Shown piece by piece: positions 34,401 through 45,478 of a stretch of DNA of 64,000 nucleotides. The DNA comes from Jaminaea rosea. Lineage: Eukaryota; Basidiomycota; Exobasidiomycetes; Microstromatales. The stretch lies in NCBI RefSeq assembly GCF_003144245.1, contig NW_020289977.1, positions 682,001-746,000 on the forward strand, written 5' to 3'. How positions within the stretch are numbered: the stretch's first letter is position 1; each line of letters begins with the position of its first letter. The translations under genes were made by a program, and so were the position numbers. Below the pieces are notes generated by a model. That model was given only the letters and a program-made list of their open reading frames with translations, was not told the origin of the DNA and ran no database searches.

Positions 34401-37400
34401 GTCGAGACCGAGCCTTTAAAAAGGTGCTTGGCTCGGCCAACAGCCGCCGGCTACCTCAAAGAGCCTTCCTTTCTGAGCTTTCCAGCCGTCGTACAGCCGC
34501 TGAGAACGCCCTCATCGCCCGTCGCGACGTCTTTGACAGCAAGATGCGGGCGTTGACAGACTACCTCGATGTGCTGCCGGAGGACGATGAGTACGACGTG
34601 ATGCGCGAAGAGGCTGAAGCTACGCGGCAGAAGGTGCGCGATGACATTGCTAGACTCCTACAGGGCTTCGACGATGCCATCGCAGCAGAGGGCGGCGAGT
34701 CTTCGGTCACCAGCAGCAACTCAAGCAGCTTCGAATCGTCGCCCGTTGGTTCTACAGCAACGCCTCGTCGCCGTTTGGACAGTCTTGGCAGTGCGCGCTC
34801 GTTGCCTGCGTCGCCTCTCACGCCCACTGTTCCGCTGCCCGACGATCTTCGGCGCCGCAGTGAGTACCTCAAGCGCGTCCTTCAGCCAGGAGAGGTCGAG
34901 GTGCAAGTTATACCTGAGCACGGCAAGAAGCAAAGCGAGATGCTGCTCGATCTGCCGAGCGCAGCTGACGCTGAGAGGGTGGGCGAGGCGACGGCCAGCC
35001 TCCTCAAGGAACTTGGTGAGCTCCGAGTAGGTCACCCTACCGAGCGCGGCATCGCCTCCCTCGTGGATCAAGCACAAACTCGGGCCACGAGACTTCGACG
35101 TTACAAGCAATTGGCAGATTTCAATACGGCTTTCGTCACTATGGAGACGGCGCTCGGAGAATTTCTCACTCTGCTCGATGACGCCGAGGGGCAAGGCCTT
35201 GACCGCTTTGCACCATCGCCTATGTCTGGGAGTCGCCCATCCTCTCGCCGCTCTACGAGAGCTCTAACGCCGGCTCAAGACGCTTCCCAAACGGTGCAGA
35301 CACAGCTTAGTTCCCTTGACCCACTGATGGAAGCGGCAGACTCGTTAGCCAAGCCTGTAGCGCAGGATGTCCGAGTGCGAGATCGATTAGAGCAGCTGCG
35401 TAAGTCCTACGTCGACATGGCAGAGATGGCTCGCGACGTCCTCAACCCGGATCCAGACCGCAGTCTCAGCGCAATGTCTCGCACCACCTCAGATTGCAGC
35501 CTGTCGACAATCAATACGCCGCTGCTGGGCACTCTGCGACTGCCTCAAATTGGCGGCGACAACGAAGACGACTCCTCGTCGGTGCTGGCTACTCCAACCA
35601 AGATCCCGCGGCCAAGGTCGTCCACAGCGGGCCGCTTTGGAGAGCGCGCTCACGTCTCAAGCAGGCTACGGACGACGAGCCTCACAGCGCAGGCCTCGGC
35701 CATCGACTCGAATCTTCCACGGCTACGCGCGCCGTCGACGCCGCAGCGCCCCCCTGTGGCAATTGAAGGGCGTCGCTCCTCTGCCGGTCAAGTCACGCCT
35801 CTGTCTCGATCAGTCGCCCGCCAACGGCTCCCCGCCATTGCCGGTTCCCCAGCCTCAACGCCGCCTCGAGTACTGGGCACCAGTCGCACCGTCGACTCGA
35901 CTCCGACGAGCCGCCCACGAACAACCTCAGCGAAGCAATCGGCTCCTCCTTTGCCCTCCGCCATTCGTGTCCCTTCCTCAGCGTCTAAGGTTTGGACGCC
36001 AGCGCGCAGGCCGAGGGCCACCACAGCGGCGGCGGTATCGACCCCTTCCAACATGGGCAAAGTCGCCGAAGCCTCGTCGTCATCCTCCCGCCCCAATCGC
36101 TACAAAGCCAACCCGAAGAGTCGCCTCGACATCGCGGTGGCCAAGGTAGTGAACCGCATGCCCATGCCCGTCAGCATGGTTCATGCATCGCAAGTGCCCG
36201 GCGGACGACCACGCCTCAGCAACAACGGGGTTGGAATCGTCGGCACCAGGTCCGTCTCCTCATCGACGGACTCTACGACTGGGCGCCGCGAAGAATGGAA
36301 GGACGACAGTGGGCGCTACTGGGTTGGTCACCCTGACCCCAAGCTCTGCTTCTGCCGCATTTTGCGCTCCAGGACGATCATGGTGCGCATTGGCGGTGGA
36401 TGGCAGGAGTTGACGCGATACCTTATTCAGCACTACGGATTATCCGTGCCTGGTATCGGTAGTGGCACAGACGGCGAGGGGATGACACAGGGCGCGCCAT
36501 CTTCGCTGCCGTCTTCGTCGTCTCTATCGCGCTTCGCTGCAGCAGATGGCGCTGGTGGATCTGCCATGCCGTGGATTTCGTCTGCCTCCGTAAAGGAGCA
36601 CAGCCGAGTCCCCTCGAGCTCGTCGGCCACCTCTGTCACTTCCGCGATGAAAGGCAGACGCACGGCGTCAACGGCAACTACCGCGTCGGGCGGGATCTCC
36701 TCCCCCATTCTTTTCAACCTAGACGGTTCGCCACAAGAGTACTTTGGAATGTCGCCACGCACGCCTACCGGCAAGCACAGGCAGAGGACTGTATCGCTGC
36801 AAGGCGGCAGTCCGACTTCAAAGCAGGCACAGGTCGCAGCAGAACGCGGTGGAGGCAGCCCTACTGCGCCTCCAGTACCGCCTTTACCTCTCGCAGTGGA
36901 CGTGGAGCGCGTCTCCCCGACCTTGCTCCGCAAAAAGGACGGAGCATCCACCTCACCATTGATTCCCTTCTCGGTGCAGCATGAGCGGCGGGGAAGCACG
37001 AGCCGAGCAGGAAGAGATGGGGAACTGCACGCTTTCCAGCTCAAGGCACCTGCTCAAGGGGCTTCTCCTTCCGTAGCGGCCACGCCGGGCTCGCCCGGCC
37101 CTCCCTCATCATGGCGCAGAGGAAGATTCCCCTCTTCGAGCTCGACCAGCGCTATGCGCTCTCCGCCTTCAGTCTCGCGCGCAGACGGGCTAGCAGCATC
37201 AACTTCGGCCTTCTTCGACTCGTCTCCCACCAAGACTGCTCGTCGTGAAGGAGCAGCAAGCGCCCTGCCTGCATCAGAAAGCACCAGTAGCGGCATGGTA
37301 GCCGGGGAAGATATTTTGCCTCTCTTTTTCCGCAAGGAGGAGCAATCGACACCGGCTGATCATCGAGCCGCAACTGCCGCAAGATCGCCCACGCCTACGA

Positions 37401-37498
37401 GCGGAAGAAAGTCGGCCGGAGCGGTCATGCGGCGTGAGACCAGTGAAGGGGCTAGGAGTAGCGCTTCAGGGTCGCGCGCGAAGACGCCGACGTCTTAA
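31439..37498 (+). CDS. GAR-domain cytoskeletal linker, Kar9/spectraplakin-like, 1997 aa
   Basis: Predicted microtubule-associated linker. Exons are 31439-31871 and 31938-37498 (66-nt intron, donor GTGAGC). Residues 1-790 are almost entirely helical, with spectrin-like spacing of Trp and Leu. Residues 795-942 form a long charged Glu/Arg/Ala coiled coil or single alpha helix. A further helical region runs to about 1260, then a basic Ser/Pro/Thr/Arg linker with two candidate EB1-docking motifs of the [ST]x[IL]P type: TKIP at 1365-1368 followed by RPR, and SNLP at 1402-1405 followed by RLR. A GAR (GAS2-related) domain spans about 1533-1645, including YWVGHPDPKLCFCRIL and MVRIGGGWQELTRYL. The C-terminal 350 residues are disordered. 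Helices plus SxIP plus GAR suggest spindle or microtubule plus-end linkage, as for Kar9 and spectraplakins; the exact ortholog is inference. Confidence 0.88.
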
Positions 37499-37731
37499 GA
37501 CACTGGTGTAATAATGTGGGTCCTTCGATGTTATCATCGTCTCATCAGGCGATGCTCGACATGAGGTGTAGCTCTCCTCTTCTGCTTGTCCTTTTCTCCT
37601 CGACGCGGACTCTCTCTCATCAATCTCTCCATACTCAGTCATCTTTTAATGTAACATCACTCTCACATCCATGCAATCCGCTTCTAGGTCCGGTGACATT
37701 ATCATGCATCCATATTGTCTTCGTTCGCCGC

Positions 37732-40700
37732 TCAGAAGCCAAAATTGGAGAAGTCAAAGTCCTGAGCGCCCTGCGAAGCGGCATTTGAGGAGGCTTTCAT
37801 GAGGAGGCCTTGGCCCTTCTTCTTCTTCTCCTCCTGACCGTTCTCCGCTTCATTGACGCTCTGAGTCTGGACCTGCCCGTCACTGCTCTCCTCGGGAACC
37901 GCAATTGTGCTCTTGTCAGCCTCGCTGCTGCCTTCAATATCCGCATCGTTGACCATACTTCTTCGCCTACGCTGCACCATCAGCAGGCTAGAACGACGAC
38001 GATGCTGCGGCGAGAGCGGGGGACGAGTTCTCTCCCTGGTTGGGGATGTGGGCGAGGTAGGCGAAGTGACCTGGTCCGCACGGGAGCTCCGTCTCCTCGA
38101 GTAGTCTGAGGTGCCCTTGACCGGCTGCGACGTGGAAGCAAGCGACTCGGCTGCCTCTGGCTCTTCCGTGAGGTTCACAGCCGATTCGAGCAGATTGTGC
38201 CCACGACTGCCCGCTGGGGGAGGCGGTGGTGACACTGGCCGCTCGGAGAGTGCGGCGAAGAGATCATTTGCGTCGGTGCGGACGGCAGAAGCGCTGGCTG
38301 CGGCTGATGTTGGCCTCGCGGGCGAGATTGGCTCATCTGCACCAACGCCGCTCGTCGCCTCTACTGGCGGCTGCGGGAGCATGGGCGCATCGAAATCCCA
38401 ACCAGCAAGCAACGCGAGGCCAATAATGTGGCAGCCCATGGCTCTGAGTGTCCGATTCATGTGAAGCACAAATCCCCATTCCTTTGCCGGCGACACCTCT
38501 CGCGATCCCTTGGCGGTGAGGACCGTCTTGCGTTTCATGTCGGCAAAGAAGATGGCAAGGGAGACGTCCTCCTGTCGTGGCGGCGTTGACGATGCGGAGA
38601 AGGAGAATTTGGAGAGGCTGCTGCCCGTATCGACGGTATTGAGTAGTGCGACGACTCGCGGATCCTCCCTCAGCTCGCTCAGCGGGCTGACGAGCACGCG
38701 AGTCGCCAGATCTCTAGCCTTCAATGTCCAGAAAACCCAATGGCCCAGCCACCTGTAGCCTCTCTCAAAGACCAAGGGCAGCAATCTTGTCCTCAGCAGC
38801 CTGCTCATCACCGGCCCATCGAAGCTACCCTGCTCCTTCACCCGACAGAGCGCAAGAGCTAAATGTACGTCGCCGAGATTACGTACACAGACGTTCACCG
38901 CGTCCCCCAGACTGTCTGCGAGCAAGAAGAAGGAAGCCGCAAAGACGAAGCGCCTCTGGCTGAGAAGCGCATAGGCGTTTTTGAGCGCAGCACTCTTCCA
39001 CCTCTCCTCGCTGAAATCGTTGGCGAGGAATCGTAGCATCTTCTTCTGCTCCGGATGCCAGGCTGCCTGCCTCCACAGGTTCAAAACGAGCTTATGCTTG
39101 CCGAGTGCGTAGTAGAAGAGAGAGCACGGAATGGGATCCCGATCGGGACTGGACATGAATGTGTCCCTTGCTACTTGTTCGGCGAGAGGGGATATGGCGT
39201 GCGCGGAGGTGAGCCAGAGGAACAGACCGGTGCTGCGCGCTACGTGCCAGGGGAGTTTCGAGGAGTAGGCGGAGGAGACGTGAGCAAGGAGGGGCTCTTG
39301 ACAGGTCGAGTGGAGCGCGTAGACGAAATCCCGGTGGCGGAGACGGGGCAGATCGAAGGGATCAGTCGTTGCGGCGGAAGCTGTGGAGCCATTGGCCGTT
39401 TTCGGTGACAGGAATGAAGTCGCGCTGTTCACCGTTGAGAGCCCTGCGGCACCTGCCGTGTTGTTGAGGAAGATGCGCAAAGACACGAGGAAGCGCAGCC
39501 CATTATCGTCCAGCGCCCTCCCCTGCTCCGTCACCTCTAGCAGGCATTTGTTGGCCAAGATGAGCTGATCGACCTCTGCGATGGTCATGTCCGGCAGGCG
39601 TCCCAACTTGGCCAGCTTCTCATTGAGATCAGAGACGACTTCGCGATGGAATGCGCCGTTCGCGGGCGAAGTCGAGCCAGCTTGTTCATCATCAAACAAA
39701 GATCGATGAGCGGACCCGTTGTGCCTCTGATACTTCCCTTCGGCATCCTCGAGGTGCGACTCGAGGATCTCCTCGACGGTCAGATCATGCACATCCTCCC
39801 TCAAGGAAAGATCCTCAACAGCCTCAATATGTCGGACCGCCCGCGCTAGATCACTTACAACGCGCTTGGCCGCATCGAACTTGCCCCAGAGCATGCATTG
39901 CAGCAGCACGGTGGGATGGTAGGAGGGGAGGGCATTTTGTTCTTGTGCTACGCTCTCCAGGAGGTGGGAAACCGCACCATTGCCGGTGTCGCTGGTGATG
40001 AGGGGCCCCACGAGGTGAAGCGACTGACCGCACGCAATGAGGAGTGCTCCAGCGTGCGAGGCCCACTTGATGCCGGTAATTTGCTCGCTGGAGAGGTAGG
40101 CGATATCGAAAGTCGCAAAGATTCGCCACTGTGAGCCGCTGTCACCGTATGCGCCGAGCATTGAGGGACGACACTTGGCAAAGATGTCGATCCGGCCTGT
40201 TGAAGTCGCGACAGCGAGGACTTCTGCGCCGCCGGCTGCTTCCGAGCTGTCTAGCCACTCCATCATCACTATTGCCTCTGGACCGCGATTCAGGGAGAGC
40301 TGGCGTGAAGAGGAGAATTCTGAGGCAACTGCGTCCCAGATCTCAAGGTGGTGCTGATGTGCTGGCGCTTGACTTGAGCTTAGACCTGTGGTCGACTCCA
40401 GAGTACTTGCAGCCAGGGCGACCATTCCTCTTTGCGAAACGGCGCCAATATTCACATCTTGTAGTCCAGTCTCGACGACGCGCTTACACGTCCAGGATGG
40501 CGGGTCAGACTGCTGCCACAATCTCAGGCTGCCCTTCGACGAGATGGTGCTAACTTGCGTGGCTGAAGAAGAAGTCGACGACGGCGCAAAGACACAGCTG
40601 AGGCTCTCGTCGACGAGTTGGCAAATGACGGGCGTGTCGATTTCGGACGCGTCTGCCGGATTGAGGCGCCAGCTGAGCGAGCGGCCCTTGTCTGTTATCA

Positions 40701-42507
40701 CCCATGCGAAGGAGGAGTCGAGGCCACCGTGAATGACGCCTTCCTCCGCCTGAAGGCCTTGCAGCTCCTTGGGACCGGCCGCGGAGCAGAGTACAAGGCG
40801 TGACGACTGCCATGAGAGCACATTGTCGCTCATGGCAGCGATCACTTTGCCTTTCGCCATGGTCGACGCGGGGGCGAGGCGATGTTTTCTTCCTTGCAGC
40901 GTCCATCTCGCCTCCCTTTTCCCATCCAGAGTAACGTACGGCCGTCGCCCGACTCTCCACTCAACCGCGAGCCCCTCTTCATCCACTGTCACTACCGTCT
41001 CCTTCTCTTCTGTGCCCAGCAGCGCAACAATCTCGCTACCATGCCCCTGCACCTGACTACCCTCCTTCGTCGCCAAGCCGCGCTCCATCCCGTCAAACAA
41101 CAGTGCCGGGTTGACATCGATGCTCAGCGCCCCAGCCTTCTCGCTCTGCAGGTGAAGAACAGCCAGCGGCGCCTCGTGGGACTGGCCAAGCTGCGTTGCC
41201 ATCGGGAGAAGCTCACATTGTACCAGCTCGCACTTCAGGGAGGGCAGAGCTGCAGGAGAGGGGAAGATTTTGAGCACGGTGAATGCCTGCAAGAGTGTGG
41301 GTGGTCGACGGTCCACATGGGCCACCGCGCGTATGACGAGAGAGCCGTCCGAATTGAGCCGTAGGAACATGTCTGGTGTGTCTTCAAGGAGGTGCTGAAG
41401 GCGTTTCAGACGGGTGCACTTCTTGTCGAGGTCGGGGCTGTGGGATTGTGAGGTGGTCGTGTCGGTTTCTGCTAGCTGAAGGTCTCGCTGTAGCAGGGCG
41501 ATATTTGAAGTGAGGACTGAGGTGGTCACCGCCGCATCGAGGTAGAAGACGGGCTGTTCCAGGGGCCGTGATGACACCGACGAGGAATTTGCAGCATTGA
41601 ACCCGCCAAGGGAGAATGGATCAATCGAAGCAGACAGCCTCAACTTGGATGGCTGATCGATGACGGGCGCCCAGATCCGCGCAACACGATCCTCGGCGAG
41701 GGACACGAGTGCGTCGGATTGGCTCGTCGCCGCAGGCATCCCTCTCCACCTGAATCCCTTGACCTCCATCGCATGCGCTAGCATACACCCCTTGACCGGC
41801 TCAGACCCTTTTCTTCTACCCAGGTGCCAAACAGCAATCCGTCGATCACCACAGGCCGCAGCTGCAAAGCTGCTGCCGGTCGCATTGAACTCGACGTGTC
41901 CCATCGAGCCGGGTCCTCTCTTGCTCCAGACTTTTCGCCAGAAGTGACCTCCAGAGTCACCCATGCTCCAGATCTGCACTTCATTCCCGACCCCGAGGAG
42001 GAGCCGGTCAGCATGCAAGTCGAGTGAATGTATGCTGTCTGAGAGGCTGAGCGTTGAGTGGATGCGCCAGCTCTTTGGCGAATTGGACGCAATGGACGCT
42101 GAGGACCAGATGACCAGTCGTGTTCCCAGAGCAGCCAGTATCAGAGCCTGTTCTGTACCGTCACTACCAGCTGCTTCCCCTGCCGTCGTCCCTCGAACAC
42201 GCAAAGCAGTCACATTCCTGTGAGCCTTTCGCTCCTCAGGAGTCACACTAGGGAAGCCGGACCAGAAGTCGAGGTGATGGTAGGGCTCGTATCTTCCATT
42301 GAGAAGGACAATGCTGCAGGCGCTACTGCGAGCGAGAACCAGCCGGCGGCCGTCCGGGGAAAGACAGTGGGAGACGGATGATGACGACGACCAGGAGGAA
42401 GAGGAGGAGGAGGAGGAGGATGGGGCAACATCATGAATGCTGGAAGAGGAACGGGGATGTGCTGTGTGTGAGAGGAGCAGAGTTGCAGTTGGTAAAGTCT
42501 GCTGCAT
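37732..42507 (-). CDS. RAV1: RAVE complex subunit Rav1 (V-ATPase assembly), 1591 aa
   Basis: Large scaffold of the RAVE complex, which reassembles V1 with Vo sectors of the vacuolar H+-ATPase, for instance after glucose return; the animal relatives are DMXL1/2. The N-terminal half shows WD40-type beta-propeller repeats (CLSPDGRRLVLAR, LGVGNEVQIWSM, GSSFAAAACGDRRIAVWHL, LVSLAEDRVARIWAP). Residues about 1056-1270 form the conserved Rav1 C-terminal helical domain (LFLWLTSAHAISPLAEQVAR, PCSLFYYALGKHKLVLNLWR, FFLLADSLGDAVNVC, LGHWVFWTLKARDLA). The last 250 residues are disordered, ending in DFDFSNFGF. It is a single exon; the first ATG of the frame is at 42507, since the frame upstream only offers a GTG. 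A poly-Ser stretch lies near the N-terminus. Convergent with the GAR-domain gene. Confidence 0.94.
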   Translation of the reverse strand: MQQTLPTATLLLSHTAHPRSSSSIHDVAPSSSSSSSSSWSSSSSVSHCLSPDGRRLVLARSSACSIVLLNGRYEPYHHLDFWSGFPSVTPEERKAHRNVTALRVRGTTAGEAAGSDGTEQALILAALGTRLVIWSSASIASNSPKSWRIHSTLSLSDSIHSLDLHADRLLLGVGNEVQIWSMGDSGGHFWRKVWSKRGPGSMGHVEFNATGSSFAAAACGDRRIAVWHLGRRKGSEPVKGCMLAHAMEVKGFRWRGMPAATSQSDALVSLAEDRVARIWAPVIDQPSKLRLSASIDPFSLGGFNAANSSSVSSRPLEQPVFYLDAAVTTSVLTSNIALLQRDLQLAETDTTTSQSHSPDLDKKCTRLKRLQHLLEDTPDMFLRLNSDGSLVIRAVAHVDRRPPTLLQAFTVLKIFPSPAALPSLKCELVQCELLPMATQLGQSHEAPLAVLHLQSEKAGALSIDVNPALLFDGMERGLATKEGSQVQGHGSEIVALLGTEEKETVVTVDEEGLAVEWRVGRRPYVTLDGKREARWTLQGRKHRLAPASTMAKGKVIAAMSDNVLSWQSSRLVLCSAAGPKELQGLQAEEGVIHGGLDSSFAWVITDKGRSLSWRLNPADASEIDTPVICQLVDESLSCVFAPSSTSSSATQVSTISSKGSLRLWQQSDPPSWTCKRVVETGLQDVNIGAVSQRGMVALAASTLESTTGLSSSQAPAHQHHLEIWDAVASEFSSSRQLSLNRGPEAIVMMEWLDSSEAAGGAEVLAVATSTGRIDIFAKCRPSMLGAYGDSGSQWRIFATFDIAYLSSEQITGIKWASHAGALLIACGQSLHLVGPLITSDTGNGAVSHLLESVAQEQNALPSYHPTVLLQCMLWGKFDAAKRVVSDLARAVRHIEAVEDLSLREDVHDLTVEEILESHLEDAEGKYQRHNGSAHRSLFDDEQAGSTSPANGAFHREVVSDLNEKLAKLGRLPDMTIAEVDQLILANKCLLEVTEQGRALDDNGLRFLVSLRIFLNNTAGAAGLSTVNSATSFLSPKTANGSTASAATTDPFDLPRLRHRDFVYALHSTCQEPLLAHVSSAYSSKLPWHVARSTGLFLWLTSAHAISPLAEQVARDTFMSSPDRDPIPCSLFYYALGKHKLVLNLWRQAAWHPEQKKMLRFLANDFSEERWKSAALKNAYALLSQRRFVFAASFFLLADSLGDAVNVCVRNLGDVHLALALCRVKEQGSFDGPVMSRLLRTRLLPLVFERGYRWLGHWVFWTLKARDLATRVLVSPLSELREDPRVVALLNTVDTGSSLSKFSFSASSTPPRQEDVSLAIFFADMKRKTVLTAKGSREVSPAKEWGFVLHMNRTLRAMGCHIIGLALLAGWDFDAPMLPQPPVEATSGVGADEPISPARPTSAAASASAVRTDANDLFAALSERPVSPPPPPAGSRGHNLLESAVNLTEEPEAAESLASTSQPVKGTSDYSRRRSSRADQVTSPTSPTSPTRERTRPPLSPQHRRRSSLLMVQRRRRSMVNDADIEGSSEADKSTIAVPEESSDGQVQTQSVNEAENGQEEKKKKGQGLLMKASSNAASQGAQDFDFSNFGF

Positions 42508-43072
42508 CTCTGGACCTCGTCGGTCCCTCGAGAGCGAAAGGATTGCTTTGTAGTGGGGAGGAAAGGCAATCAAAGCAAAGCTCCGCCCGTGATCCGTCTC
42601 CACTCGCAGACGTGGACGAGATGGATGGCTTGTGCGCGCCTCCTCTCTCTCTGCTCCCTGTTGATCCGGTCAGCCTCGGCCAGCAATCAGTCGACAACAC
42701 TCCAAGGTCACACGGACTTCTTTCATATGATTGTGATTAAAGCAATGTGTGCGTGTGTACTTTTTGAGAGATGATGATGATGAGTCGTGGTGGTGATGAT
42801 GTGGCCGCGTCTTTGAGAGAAATGAATCCTTTTGGTTGGTGGGGTCTTTCATGTGAGAGTGAGATGAGAAGAGCAATGGGCGAGACATGAGGACAGAGCG
42901 GAGCAGAGGCAGAAAGGGGGGGCAATGCTGGAGTGAAGTGGGATGACGCTTGGAATGAAGGAAGGGGACCGAAGTGGAGATGATTGTGATGAGAGGCGAA
43001 GGTGAGGATAAGAGGTGAAAGCGTACTTGGTGGCGCCGTGCAAGACATCAGGGCTTGCGCCGCTGGCGCCGT
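42508..43072. other. Intergenic region upstream of RAV1
   Basis: 565 bp between two minus-strand genes. It contains a TG/GATG-rich simple-sequence patch at about 42740-42810 and otherwise nothing recognisable; it should hold the RAV1 promoter. Confidence 0.5.
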
Positions 43073-45478
43073 TCAGGCTCCGAGCTCGAGCTCGATGTCG
43101 TCAAAGCCAGGGTCGCCGCTCTCATCGTTTGCCGAACGCTTGAAGGCCGGCTGAAGATGCGAGAGGTCGTTTAGCGGCGCTTTCGTGCCGGAGTTACGCT
43201 TCTGTCGCTCGATAGTCGGAGATCGGCCGCGCCCACGTCCCTGGCTCACATCCTCGGTGCTGACATCGGCGTCGTGCGCGGCAGAAGCAGAGCTCGAAGT
43301 CGCCGCAGAAGAGGATACGGAGCCCTTGTTCAGCGTGGCGGCCTGACCGCTCGGTCTCCTACCGATGGCAATGGGCTGCGACCTAGGCTTGATGGCTTCG
43401 ATGGGCGGCGAGGTTGGGCGTGGCTGTTTGCGCTCCCGTTCTTCCGCAGCGAGGGCCTGTGATCGACCGCGTGCTGCTGCGCGAGGAGGGCTGCGGCTAC
43501 GACGGGAGATTGAACGGCTGTCCCGCACTTTGGACCTGCCTCGACCACCGGCGTGGCTTGCGCCAGCAGAGGGAGAGACCATGCCAGAGGGAGCGATGGA
43601 AGCGACGGCAGCGGCGGGTCGAGGAGAGGCAATGGGCAGCTCTCGCGGGGTTCTGGCGGGCGTCATGAGGAGAGTAGACCTCATGGCGCTGAAGTGATCG
43701 TGAATGCTGAGACCAGCCTGTGCGCTGTGCGTATGTCGGTGACGCCTGCTGTTGAGACTGCGAGGAGAGCCTGATGGAGCGATGATCTTAAGATGTGAGC
43801 GGTCGGTGAAGGAAGACGAAAGCGATGGCTTTCGGTGTGCCGTGGGAGCCACGGAGGGTGATGCTGATGATGCTGAGGAGGACTCTAGCGGACGGTTGCT
43901 GAACGCTCCCGCGCAGCCTGGCCTACCGCAGAGCTCGGATGGTGTTGGTGATCGAAGAGAAGCCAATTGAGAGTTGCGAGAGGCGGCCAGCGTCTTTGTA
44001 CCCGCCGATGAGCCGTCTTGAGATCCTTCTTCGTGCTGCATTGTTGCGGGGGATACAGCGTCGGAGGACGGTCGGCGAGAAGGGACTGGGTCTGAGCTTG
44101 ATCGGTTCATGACGCCAGAGGTCATAGTGCCTGAGCCAGGGACAAGCCTAGCTGCGCCGCCGCCAAGGCTGGTGCTGCCACCGAGGGACAAAGAAGAAGA
44201 GGGGGCCGGCTGCGACGCTCGGACCTCTTGTTGAGGGCAAGATGCGAGCCTTGCGCTCTGACCTCTGCAAAGGGTCATTGTCTCGTCGTCACCTGACAAT
44301 CGAGAAAGATTAGCGTCCGCAGGGTTCGCTCCGGCGATTGAGAGCATCTTCGCGTGTTTCTTGAATGATCTTCGTGCGGTTGATGTTCGCGCCACATCTG
44401 GCTTGGCCGTACCAGAGGCGATGGCTCGAGCCTTGTCGCTTTGCAGGAGGGGACTGACCCTTGACGCTTTGGCCGAAAGTGCGGGCGAATAGAGAACAGG
44501 TGCAGGGAGGTTCGTGCTGCTAGGACGACGAGCAAACGACATGGATGCCACCTTGTTGCGCGAAGAGATTGGCGGTCCGTGCTGCTGGTGGTGAGAAGCC
44601 GATGCGGTGCGATGCTGCATTTGATGAGGTGGTGAAGCATATCCACGTTCCCAGGCCAGAGAAGCGGGCTGCTGGCGATGCTGCTGCTGTTGCTGCTCTT
44701 CGTGGTTTGGTCGGTTCATCATCACGGCGGCGGTGTTGAGAGCGGGTGTGACCGATGGCGGCAGCTGGAAGTCGCTTGCATTGAGATCCGCGTCATCGTC
44801 CTCGCTGCTTTCGGTGCTGAGATCCGACGAGCGAGCCTTTGCAGATCGGTGCTTGCGTACGGCTGCAGAGCCCAATGCTGGCGAAGGAGTGCTTGGATCC
44901 GTCAAGAGGGCCGATGACGATGCAATTGACGAAGCGCTCGAGCTGCGAGAGGAGCCTCTACGACGCATGCCAGCATCGGCTTGGTCGTCACTGCTCGAGT
45001 TGCCGCCTTGCGCTTGGCGTAGTCGGTGAGCGAGGAGCGCCTTGTCAAAGGCAGCCGCCGATGACGCCTTGCGTTGGGCGAGAAGAAGTGGTGATGACTG
45101 CGGGTAGTGGTAGCGGAGGTCGGTGGGTCCATCCAGCTTGGCTGAAGTTGAAGGTGATGTGAGGTTGGCCATGCTCGGGCGGCTGCGCGGAGACAAGGGA
45201 TCATGGTTGGTGTCCCTGGGCGAACCGATGGCGGACGACGACGTGGTGGTGGATGAAGAGGACATAGGAGGCTGGGTTTGCTTTGATTCTTCCGACTCTT
45301 TGCACTCTGCTGAGCAGTAGAGTTGACGAGAAGGAGCTTGAGCACCGCAAGCTACGCAGACTTCATCTGGAAGCCACGACTCAAACTCTTCTGCTGGTGT
45401 GACAGCGGGCGAGTCGTTGCGGTGCTGCGTTGTGCGAGTCGCTAGCCCGTAGGTGCGCCTGGCAACGCCCTCGATCAT
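43073..45478 (-). CDS. ECL1-family (life-span regulatory factor) zinc-finger protein, 801 aa
   Basis: Near the N-terminus a compact cysteine motif CVACGAQAPSRQLYCSAEC (Cys41, 44, 55 and 59) matches the ECL1/life-span regulatory factor finger of fungi, preceded by an acidic FESWLPDE block. In fission yeast Ecl1-type proteins are small zinc-binding factors that extend chronological life span and respond to sulfur or zinc starvation. Here the finger is attached to about 740 disordered residues rich in Ser, Arg, Pro and Ala, with a poly-Gln patch and many RxxS/SP sites, and an acidic end (GDPGFDDIELELGA). It is a single exon. Family assignment rests on the four cysteines and their spacing alone, so function is inferred. 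The gene lies upstream of RAV1 on the same strand. Confidence 0.7.
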   Translation of the reverse strand: MIEGVARRTYGLATRTTQHRNDSPAVTPAEEFESWLPDEVCVACGAQAPSRQLYCSAECKESEESKQTQPPMSSSSTTTSSSAIGSPRDTNHDPLSPRSRPSMANLTSPSTSAKLDGPTDLRYHYPQSSPLLLAQRKASSAAAFDKALLAHRLRQAQGGNSSSDDQADAGMRRRGSSRSSSASSIASSSALLTDPSTPSPALGSAAVRKHRSAKARSSDLSTESSEDDDADLNASDFQLPPSVTPALNTAAVMMNRPNHEEQQQQQHRQQPASLAWERGYASPPHQMQHRTASASHHQQHGPPISSRNKVASMSFARRPSSTNLPAPVLYSPALSAKASRVSPLLQSDKARAIASGTAKPDVARTSTARRSFKKHAKMLSIAGANPADANLSRLSGDDETMTLCRGQSARLASCPQQEVRASQPAPSSSLSLGGSTSLGGGAARLVPGSGTMTSGVMNRSSSDPVPSRRPSSDAVSPATMQHEEGSQDGSSAGTKTLAASRNSQLASLRSPTPSELCGRPGCAGAFSNRPLESSSASSASPSVAPTAHRKPSLSSSFTDRSHLKIIAPSGSPRSLNSRRHRHTHSAQAGLSIHDHFSAMRSTLLMTPARTPRELPIASPRPAAAVASIAPSGMVSPSAGASHAGGRGRSKVRDSRSISRRSRSPPRAAARGRSQALAAEERERKQPRPTSPPIEAIKPRSQPIAIGRRPSGQAATLNKGSVSSSAATSSSASAAHDADVSTEDVSQGRGRGRSPTIERQKRNSGTKAPLNDLSHLQPAFKRSANDESGDPGFDDIELELGA

